A model generated the notes under the pieces. The model saw nothing but the letters and a program-made list of their open reading frames with translations, ran no database searches and was not told where the DNA came from. From Neoarius graeffei (lineage: Eukaryota > Chordata > Actinopteri > Siluriformes > Ariidae), in the NCBI RefSeq assembly GCF_027579695.1, contig NC_083587.1:34887732-34951731 (forward strand): a stretch of 64,000 nucleotides of DNA, given 5' to 3'. The stretch's first letter is position 1; the number at the start of each line of letters is the position of its first letter. The position numbers and the translations under genes are program-made. Shown one piece after another: positions 56,582 to 64,000 of the stretch.

Positions 56582-57316
56582 ATGAACTTGTTCTATGCCC
56601 TTTTCATCTGCACGATGTCCTGCCTCTGTGGCAGTGAAGGTAAGTCAGAACTGCTGTATGCATTTCACCTCAGCAGATACTTTCTTAATATTTTACTGAG
56701 AATCAGTACTTGAACTTGAATCACTACACTATTGCTGTATTGCAAAAAGAAAAGATTCTATTGCTGAAGTAACATTTAAAATATGTGTTTCCTGTAGCAA
56801 CGCCTTGGCCCAGCTTTTGCTGCTTGAAGAAAAATCATTCAGTTAAAGGACTACCTGTGACAAATGTTGTGGATTGTAAAGTCTAGAATGCAGGACTTTG
56901 CCCCTTTGATGCAATCGTGTGAGTAGTCAAACACACTGAATAATAGTGAAAATAAACTAATCTTGGGAAGTAACTGTCAGTCTGGATTTGATACATTTTT
57001 TTAATCAGTGTGTTTTATTCACAAGGCCTACACATTTTAGACTTTTACCACTTATTAAATTTTGCACATTAAATGAATCATAGAGATTGATCATTTGTTT
57101 GTTTTTGTCATTGAATTCTTGTGCTCCAGTATCAGGACATGTAGAGGCCGAAACATCTGTTTTGATCCAAAGGCAGAATGGGTTATTAAAAATGTTGTGA
57201 TGAAGGGAAGTAACTCATGTGACATGAACAGACTTGAACCCAAAGTGCAAAAAGGCAGGCAGGGGAGGAAAAAGGGGAAGAAAAAAGGGAAGCAGGAGAA
57301 AGGAAAATTAAACTAG
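56582..57316 (+). pseudogene. CC chemokine duplicate with a nonsense codon in exon 2
   Basis: Exons at 56582-56639, 56798-56918 and 57130-57316 use the same splice sites and phases as the intact copy. The codon CAG after VDCKV in copy 1 is TAG here (56884-56886), which would end the protein before the third and fourth conserved Cys are complete. Exon 3 stays open (RTCRGRNICFDP-type, with Arg-to-Cys and Lys-to-Arg changes) to KGKLN. The stop could be fixed, polymorphic or an assembly error. Otherwise the decay is slight, so it is recent. Confidence 0.88.
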
Positions 57317-57361
57317 ATATTTCAGCTGTAACTGCTCACATACAGTGAGATAAACTGAAAT

Positions 57362-57719
57362 CTCATCTCATCTCTAGCTGCTTTATCCTGTTCTACAGTG
57401 TCGCAGGCAAGCTGGAGCCTATCCCAGCTGACCATGGGCGAAAGGCAGGGTACACCCTGGACAAGTCGCCAGATCATCACACGACTGACACAGACAACCA
57501 TTTACACTCACATTCACACCTACAGTCAGTCAATTTAGAGTCACCAGTTAACCTAACCTGCATGTCTTTGGACTGTGGGGGAAACCGGAGCACACCCACA
57601 CGGACACGGGGAGAACATGCAAACTCCACACAGAAAGGCCCTCGCCGGCCACGGGGCTCGAACCCGGACCTTCTTGCTGTGAGGCGACACCGCTAACCAC
57701 TACGCCACCGTGCCGCCCC
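57362..57719 (-). repeat. tRNA-derived V-SINE-like element, copy 2 only
   Basis: Flanked by TAAACTGAAAT (57351-57361 and 57720-57730). Copy 1 has the empty site GATAAATTGAAATGC near 43877. It lies 46 bases beyond the chemokine stop codon, so it would be in the 3' UTR. Confidence 0.95.
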
Positions 57720-58550
57720 TAAACTGAAATACAAAAGGTTATTATTATTATTATTTTTTTTAATGTGAGTGCTGGCCCTTATTTGAATATGAATAGTCAT
57801 AATAGGCTGTTCAGCTAATACTGGCCAACGCTTAAATGGTTAAAAACAGACTTTTTTGTAATCTTTTACGCATCTGTTAAAAATAATGTCTTTATGTCTG
57901 TTCTTTTTGTACTACAAACATGTAGTTCTCAGAATGTGCAATGTAGGTAATTGTCCTCAATTTCCCCCTCAGGATTATTAAAGTATTTCTGATTTTAATA
58001 GAATGCAATGTCTCTTCAATGTACTTATGTCTAATACCTGACCTTAAAAAAATATATATAAAATTGATCTTTAATGAAGTTTATAACTTGATGATGAAGA
58101 AAACATGATGGCTGTTTTGTTTACAATTTGCATTTATCAGTTTTGTTAGGGCATAACACATGAGATATTTGTCTTGAGGAAAATCCACATTTTATTTCAC
58201 TTCTATCCTTTTCATGTCTACTGTTGGCATACTCTAAAAGCAGCTGATATCTGATAGATATTTGATCAATAAACTAAATGTTTTTATAATTTGTTGTATT
58301 TGATACTCAGAAAAGAATAAGAAAATAACCCTATTGTCCATTTTTCCTGTTAGACTCATTTATCAAAAATCAGATGGCATTTTTAATAGTTATGCTCACC
58401 ATTTCATTAAGAAAACGACCAAAACTAACCAGGGGGAGACACGCAATTTTCAGAAGGTATGCCGAGATAAACCCTAGACTCTCCAGCCACCCTAATGAAA
58501 ATGACTGATAAACTTGAATTTGATTTCACTCATCCACCAAGACAGAACAC
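57720..58550. other. 3' flank of the duplicate gene
   Basis: Matches 43877-44755. AT-rich, no ORF. Homology stops at 58550, at the LTR of the chromovirus. Confidence 0.7.
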
Positions 58551-58968
58551 TGAGTACGCAGGCACTTACTGTACAGATGTATGTGCGGCAGAAGACAGCT
58601 TTAGAATAGCAAACCAAGCCAAAACGAGACAGTAGTCATAGTCAAGGACAAGCTAGGGTCGGGGGATCAGTGAACAGAGTAACATGGGCAAAACAGAAAA
58701 TTGAGGAAACATGAAAACACTAGCAAAACGTCAAACAGGCAGAAATGCACTCAGAGAATAACAAGATTCGGTATATATAGAAAAACCAGAACGATACTTT
58801 GCAATGTGTGCTTGTGTGACTGGGGTTTAAATACTGAGATAGGTGATGAGGAAATGAATGTCAGCTGAGAGTCAGAAGATGGGAGACAGAGGACACTGTG
58901 TGTACTGGGAGTTGTAGTCTGAGCTGTCCATGTTTGTAGTCTGCTCACCTCCAGTGGGTTTACTGACA
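58551..58968 (-). repeat. 3' LTR of the chromovirus
   Basis: 418 bp. On the minus strand it begins TGTCAGTAAACCCACTGG and ends GCCTGCGTACTCA. The same end (GCCTGCATACTCA) is seen at the 5' LTR stub at 63162. Confidence 0.9.
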
Positions 58969-58969
58969 G

Positions 58970-58990
58970 AGCCCCCCCCCCCCCCCCCCG
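58970..58990 (-). repeat. Polypurine tract (poly-G)
   Basis: A run of about 19 C on the plus strand, so G on the element strand, immediately upstream of the 3' LTR. Expected position of the plus-strand primer. Confidence 0.8.
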
Positions 58991-58999
58991 AGGAGCTAC

Positions 59000-59400
59000 C
59001 TCTGGGAGCTATACTCTTTTGGGGGTGTCCTTGACCTCTGGGTACTAGCTTGCTGGGCGTGAAAGTCTTGCTTGAGCAGAGGGTCGAGGATGTCCTTGGA
59101 CTTGACCCAACTTTGTTCTTCCAGTCCATACCCTTCCCAATCTACCAAGTACTTGATCTAGCCCCTCTTTGCTTGGAGTCGAGGATTTTGTTGACCTGGT
59201 AGATGGGTTCCCTGTTGAGATTCAGAGAAGGGTGATCTTGAGTGGGTGTGTTGGAGAGCAGACTTGGGATGACAGGTTTGAGATTGGAGATGTGGAAAGT
59301 GGGAGAGACTCTGCTGTGCAGTGGAAGTTCTAGACGATATGAGACATTGTTGATGCGCTGTAACACCTTGAAGGGGCCGATGTAGCATGGTTGTAGTTTC
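59000..59400 (-). pseudogene. Chromovirus post-integrase and chromodomain-region remnant
   Basis: Reads [47 protein letters not shown] and then, after a frame change, a W-G-E-tract with SFTPSKLV-like end. This is the segment that joins integrase to the chromodomain, which in intact relatives targets chromatin. The chromodomain itself is shifted and incomplete. Confidence 0.78.
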
Positions 59401-59599
59401 TTACAGTCGTGTGTCTCTCATAGGTTCTTAGTTGCCACCCATACTCGATCACTGGGAAGATGGGTGGAGTCTCTCCTCTGTGTCGATCGGCATACATCTT
59501 GTACTTGGCACAGACGACCTCTAGCTGCTGATGGACCTCTTCCTAAATGGTTTGGCTGCGCTGGAACCACTTGTCTACTGCCTGTACCTGATTAGGTGC

Positions 59600-60400
59600 A
59601 TCGTCCCAGGGGAACAAGGGTGGTTAGTAGCCGAGTATGCACTGGAAAGGTGCTAGCTGAGTCACAGAATGCTTTAGGGAGTTCTGCGCATACTCAGCCC
59701 ATGGCAGGGAACATACCCAGTCCCCCTGGTTGCACATGCAGTAGATTTGCAGGAAGCAGCCGATTTCCTGGTTGGCCCGTTCTACCTGCCCATTGGACTG
59801 GGGGTGGTAGCTGGATGTGAGCCTCACGGACACCCCTAACCTCTTCATGAAGCAGGACCAGAACTTGGAGATGAATTGTGGGCCTCAGTCGCTGACGATG
59901 TCTTCAGGGATGCCGTAGCATCGGAATACTTGTTGGAAAAGAAGCTCAGCCATAGGGATACCCGGAAGAGGGATGAGCCTCAAAGCTTTCGAGAACCAGT
60001 TGATGGTGACCATGATTGTGGTATTGTTTTGTGATGAAGGAAGGTCTGTGATGAAGTTGATTGCCAAGTGTGACCAGGGTCGCTGCAGGACAGGTCGAGG
60101 CATGAGTTTGCTGGCTGGAAGAGCTCAAGAAACCTTGGCTTGGGCACAGTCAGAACAGGAAGCGATAAACCAGTTGATTTTTGGTCAGCATGTTGTCCCA
60201 CCAATACCTGTTCTTCAGCATCTGGTAGGTACATTGACTGTTGGGGTGACCAGCGACAGGAGAGGAGTGCACCCAGGTGATTAGTTTGCTACATAGATGT
60301 GCTGGCACAAACAGAAGACCAGATGGGATGTGATTAGATACAGATTGTGGATGAGACTTACGGATTTCACTGTCCAGATCCCACATGATGGATTGAACGA
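59600..60400 (-). pseudogene. Chromovirus integrase, broken
   Basis: The zinc-binding region is at 60300-60170 (KLITWVHSSPVAGHPNSQCT, with the H..H then degraded Cys). The core follows: [20 protein letters not shown] with the first Asp, [10 protein letters not shown] with the second, and [20 protein letters not shown] with the Glu. A stop directly follows VSD (59885) and others break the frame. Confidence 0.87.
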
Positions 60401-60944
60401 AGTGCTGTGTCAGGATGATGGGTTGAGGTTCTGTGTCTTTGGGAAATGGTTCTACAGCCTGGGACAGAGCATTCACCTTGGTGTTCTTAGACCCAGGTTG
60501 GAAAGAGATAGCGAAATTAAAATGGGTGAAGAACAGCACCCACTTGGCCTGACGTGGATTCAACCTCTTGGCCTTCTTAAGATACTCTAGGTTCTTATGG
60601 TCAGTTAGGATGATGAATGGAGGAGTTGCTCCCTCCAACCAGTGTCACCATTCCTCCAAGGCTAGTTTGATGGCCAGCAGCTCGCAATTGCCCATGTCAT
60701 AATTCTTCTTGGCAGGGGTTAACTTCTTGGAGAAGAAAGCCACTGGGTGTAGTTTTGGCTTTTCCCCAAAACCCTGGGACAAGATGGCTCCTACTCCTGT
60801 GTTGGAGGCATCTACCTCCACGATGAATGGTTTCATGGGGTCTGGATGCTGGAGAATTGGAGCCAATGTGAAGGCAGTTTTCAGCTTACTGAAGGCTTCT
60901 TCTGCCTGAGGATTCCATTGGAGGCACTTGGGACCCTTTTTCAC
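60400..60944 (-). pseudogene. Chromovirus RNase H region
   Basis: Reads [20 protein letters not shown] (the first Asp), [20 protein letters not shown] and [14 protein letters not shown], then ILTDHKNLEYLKKAKRLNP (second catalytic region) and FNFAISFQPGSKN. One stop lies at 60645 between the two pieces. Confidence 0.88.
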
Positions 60945-61700
60945 GAGTGGTCAATGGAGTGGTCAAGGTGCTGAAGTTCCTGATGAAACGGCGGTAGAAG
61001 TTGGCAAAACCTAGAAATCTCTGGAGGTCCATGACTGACTTAGGTTGGGGCCACGAGGTAATGGCCGAGACATTAGTCAAGTCCATGCTGATCCCCTCCA
61101 AGCTAATGATGTAGCCCAGGAAAGAGATCTTGTCTTGGTGGAATTTGCATTTTTCGGCTTTGACGTAGAGGTGGTTCTCCAGCAACCATTTGAGAACAGT
61201 TCTGACACAGCCCTGATGACTGGGGAAATCTGAGGAATAGATCAAGATGTCATCTATGTGGACTTCAATGATGTGTTTTCCCCAGCATGTCCCGCAGCAT
61301 GTCATTGATGAAATTTTGGAACACGCTGGGAGCCAAAGATAGGCCATATTGCATGACCCAATATTTGAAGTGTCTAGTGGTTGTGCTGAAGGCGGTCCTC
61401 CACTCATAACCTTGCTTAATCAGGATCAGGTTGTAGGCACTTTGAAGATCCAGCTTGGAAAACATCTTGGTCGATCTGAGTTGCTCCAGAGCTGCCGGAA
61501 CCAGAGGGAGAGGATACGGATATTTAATGGTGACTTCATTCAGCCCTCTATAGTCTATGCAGGGCCGAAGTCCACCTCATTTCTCCACGAAGAAGAAGCC
61601 AGCCAAGGCAGGAGATTTTAACAGCCAGATGTAACCTGTTTGAGAGCCTCCTGGATGTATTCTTCCATGGCAGCATGTTCTTTCTGGGAAAGGGGATAGA
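60886..61700 (-). pseudogene. Chromovirus reverse transcriptase, broken
   Basis: [20 protein letters not shown] (motif A region), [18 protein letters not shown] and [20 protein letters not shown] (YxDD region, here HIDD), then [20 protein letters not shown] and [21 protein letters not shown] frame change lies at about 61290 and stops upstream of 61465. Confidence 0.9.
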
Positions 61701-62005
61701 TGTGACCTCATGGTGGTGCCATGCCTGGCAACAGCTCAATGGTGCAGTCACAGGGCCTATGCGGTGGTAGTCCAGAGGCCTTCCCCTTGTTGAAGACCTC
61801 AGAAAGATCCTGGTAGCATTCTGGAATGTTGTCCATGGAGTCAGGGAGCGGGCTCTCAACTGAGGTGGAGGAAACGATGAGTTGGGGATGAGAGAGGCAG
61901 CTCTGAAAGCATGCAAGTGACCACTGGAGTATCTCCTTGTTCTGCCATGAGATGAGGGGATCATGCAGTTGTAACCAGGGGTAGCCAAGGATGATATCAC
62001 GATGG

Positions 62006-62257
62006 TCAGTGGTCGCGATGTACAAAGATTAGTTCGTGATGTAGGGCCCCCACTTGTATCTTCAGCAGCATCCTTGATGTGACTAGGCCATTGCCTATGG
62101 GTCCGCCGTTGATAGTCCGGATGCTAAGCAGACTTTGCAGAGAGGTGACTGGCAGGTTGAGCTTTTGCATGAGGGCTTCGCTGATGAAGTTCCCCTCTGC
62201 TCCTGAATCCATGAAGGCAGATAGGACAAGAGTGGAGGATGCCATCTTCAGTAACAC
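62006..62257 (-). pseudogene. Chromovirus aspartic protease region
   Basis: VLSAFMDSGAEGNFISEALM carries the DSGA active site. It continues to FVHRDH, where a stop interrupts before the next segment ([20 protein letters not shown] at 62025). Confidence 0.85.
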
Positions 62258-62289
62258 TGGGATTTTGAAGGATTTAGAGTTAAAGTTCT

Positions 62290-63144
62290 CTCACCAGACT
62301 TTGGGCTGGAACAGGTCTTTCAGTTGAGGTTCCTCAGGCAGGTCGAACTGGACAGTGTTGGATGTCATGACCAGCACTCCCACAGTAGAAGCACAAACCC
62401 TCCTTGCACCTTCTGGCATGCTCAACACAGGACAACCATGTGCGTGGTACTCAGGAGGCAACGTTGGCTGCTTCTCCATGAGGAGTGAAGGTCAGTGCTT
62501 CAACAGCTGGTGTAGACATATGGCCAGTTCGATCAGGGTGTCCAGTGAGAGGTTCTCTTCCCTGCATGCCAGCTTGCTGAGTATTTCAGGTCCCTGGTGA
62601 AAGACCACTTTGAGTGCTGGGTCGTTCCATCCACTGGAGGCTGCAAGAGTCCTGAAATCCAGGGAATACACAGCAACACTTCTGGTGCCCTGCAAGCTGG
62701 TGAAAAGGCTTTCCTCAACTTCGATTCCCTCGGGCTCATGATCGAATACCTTCATGAATAGGGAGATGAACTGTTCATATGACCCCGTTGGCTTTCCATC
62801 TTTGTTCCAGACGGCTGTAGCCCAGCGGAGTGCTTTGCCGATGAGGAGAGACAGAAATTTAGTGATTCTGTGGTCTTACGGAATATCCGGCATGGTGGCG
62901 AAATACAATGAGCATTGTAACAAGAAGCCCTTACATGCGGCGGGGTCGCCAGCGAACTTTTCTGGTGTGGGGAGTTGCAATGCCGAGCAAAGAGGAGATT
63001 CAGTGCGTACTAGGAGGGCTTGCGACATAACAGTTGTTAGCTGTGTCATCCTGGTGTTCAGATCAGCGAGCATCTGTTGATGTTCTCCTGGCAGTCACCC
63101 CTGTGCATTGAGAGCCGTCTGTTTGTGATCCTCCGCTACATCCA
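62290..63144 (-). pseudogene. Chromovirus gag, broken
   Basis: ATG at 63144 (MDVAEDHKQTALNAQG) followed by a stop. Then LADLNTRMTQLTTVMSQALL, PEKFAGDPAACKGFLLQCSL and, after a stop at about 62876, RWATAVWNKDG and ESLFTSLQGTRSVAVYSLDF. A zinc knuckle of the form C-X2-C-X4-H-X4-C (CFYCGSAGHDIQHC) is visible at about 62352-62393 in another frame. Confidence 0.87.
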
Positions 63145-63183
63145 TGCTGGTGAAGTATCCTGTGAGTATGCAGGCACTTATTG

Positions 63184-63382
63184 AGGTATTTCACCTGACG
63201 TCACAGGGTCACGTGACGCCCCGGTGTCCGCCATTTTGAAGGTCAAGCTAGCTAATGTCAACAACATAGTAGCTAGTATGTTACTGTAGCAATGTTTACA
63301 TTCAGTCATTTGGATGACTGTTAAAATGTTTCAGTCTCAAGTTTTTCCTTTACTGTATTTACTAGTTTACTGTAATTATGAT
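63184..63382 (+). mobile_element. Fragment resembling the start of an ISL2EU-like element
   Basis: GTCACGTGACGCCCCGGTGT and CCGCCATTTTG, then GCTAGCTAATGTCAACAACA. The GTCACGTGAC core and the layout echo the left end of 33611-34736. It cuts the 5' LTR of the chromovirus. No coding part is visible before the minisatellite. Confidence 0.4.
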
Positions 63383-63424
63383 CCGGCAGCTATTTACACA
63401 GGATCCAGTGTAAATAGCTGCCGG
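63383..63424. repeat. Perfect 17-bp inverted repeat with 8-base loop
   Basis: CCGGCAGCTATTTACAC (63383-63399) and its exact inverse (63408-63424) around AGGATCCA. It could form a strong hairpin or cruciform and marks the left edge of the minisatellite. Confidence 0.95.
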
Positions 63425-64000
63425 AGCGCACTCCGGCTTGCTCCCCCTCAAATTAAGCAGCACGCTCCGGCTTGCTCCCGGAGTGCTCCGGCCGAGGTTC
63501 CGGAGCGCGTTCCGGCTTGTTCCCCCTCAAATTAAGCAGCACGCTCCGGCTTGCTCCCGGAGTGCTCCGGCCGAGGTTCTGGAGCGCGCTCCGGCTTGCT
63601 CCCCCTCAAATTAAGCAGCGCGCTCCGGCTTGATCCCGGAGTGCTCCGGCCGAGGTTCTGGAGCGCGCTCCGGCTTGCTCCCCCTCAAATTAAGCAGCGC
63701 GCTCCGGCTTGATCCCGGAGTGCTCCGGCCGAGGTTCCGGAGCGCACTCTGGCTAGCTCCCCCTCAAATTAAGCAGCACGCTCCAGCTTGCTCCCGGAGT
63801 GCTCCGGCCGAGGTTCCGGAGTGCGCTCCGGCTTGCTCCCCCTCAAATTATGCAGCGCGCTCCGGCTTGCTCCCAGAGTGCTCCGACCGAGGTTCCGGAG
63901 CGCGCTCCGGCTTGCTCCCCCTCAAATTAAGCAGCGCGCTGCAGCTTGCTCCTGGAGTGCTCCGGCCGAGGTTCCGGAGCACGCGCCGGCTTGCTCCCCC
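63421..64000. repeat. 79-bp GC-rich minisatellite
   Basis: The phrase CCCCCTCAAATTAAGCAGC recurs every 79 bases (AATT at 63451, 63530, 63609, 63688, 63767, 63846 and 63925), giving over seven units to the window edge. Each unit has several GCTCCGG/CCGGAGC palindromes, including CCGGAGCGCGCTCCGG in the best copies. It runs out of the window. Confidence 0.97.

Larger units (their letters stand above)
58551..63180 (-). mobile_element. Sushi-like Ty3/gypsy chromovirus, decayed, 5' LTR cut
   Basis: Minus-strand order: stub of 5' LTR (63180-63162), gag (63144-62290), protease (62257-62006), RT (about 61700-60890), RNase H (60944-60400), integrase (60400-59600), chromodomain-region tail (59366-58990), a purine tract of about 19 G and the 3' LTR (58968-58551). 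The left flank is the end of the segmental duplication. All frames contain stops or shifts. RT and post-integrase motifs match the sushi-ichi group of fish chromoviruses. Confidence 0.9.

Noticed and set aside
63314..63535. Cys/Ser/Pro-rich ORF over the minisatellite
   Set aside because: The frame is a by-product of the 79-bp repeat; since 79 is not a multiple of three, the frame changes in each unit.
63421..64000. CRISPR-like array
   Set aside because: Units are contiguous 79-bp repeats with no unique spacers, and the context is eukaryotic.

Overview
The window looks like repeat-saturated intergenic DNA from a teleost fish. The evidence is dense Tc1/mariner elements with DDE transposase relics, many tRNA-derived V-SINE-like copies, a sushi-type chromovirus, Gmr1-like Ty3/gypsy fragments, hAT, TTAA-target and SWIM/YqaJ-associated transposons, and a vertebrate CC chemokine gene. 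An otophysan fish, perhaps a catfish, is my inference from the Tc1 and SINE load; nothing here names the species. No tRNA gene, rRNA gene or CRISPR array was seen.

Layout. 1-1500: a Tc1-like copy cut by the window edge. 1699-10786: one old Tc1/mariner element swollen by nested insertions: a younger relative (with its own SINE), a 'CAAGT-tail' repeat, a THAP-encoding piece with a SINE, a gag-only LTR element itself hit twice, and a hAT-like MITE. 10787-14176: old SINEs, a foldback Tc1 and a gene-poor stretch with one unidentified split ORF. 14177-17345: a Tc1 flanked by mirror-image microsatellites and holding a hAT element with a perfect 8-bp target duplication. 17346-21640: a SWIM/YqaJ-type fragment, tRNA/5S-like sequences and other old repeats. 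21641-24035: a Tc1 nested in a Tc1. 24036-24970: a LINE fragment and a chemokine relic. 25041-26973: four SINEs. 29334-33082: a three-level Tc1/Tc1/SINE nest. 33083-44760 and 52571-58550: two copies of one segmental duplication carrying a Gmr1-like fragment, a solo LTR and a three-exon CC chemokine gene. 45494-48871: a mariner relic with a nested hAT. 49042-49360: a solo LTR. 50099-51689: a third copy of the first Tc1 family. 58551-63180: a decayed sushi-like chromovirus on the minus strand. 63383-64000: a GC-rich 79-bp minisatellite introduced by a perfect 17-bp hairpin.

Genes. The only plausible working host gene is the CC chemokine at 43113-43839: signal-peptide exon, CC-motif exon, and an exon with a strongly basic tail. 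Its duplicate at 56582-57316 keeps every splice site but has an in-frame TAG in exon 2. A third, older relic lies at 24788-24970. Both long copies share an IRF-type GAAANNGAAA motif and a TATA-like box just upstream of the ATG.

Because each duplicate carries private insertions beside shared ones, the order of events can be read from the sequence. The Gmr1-like fragment and the solo LTR came first, then the duplication. Copy 1 then gained a MITE, SINEs, a hAT and a mariner, while copy 2 gained a TTAA-target element, a SINE and the chromovirus.
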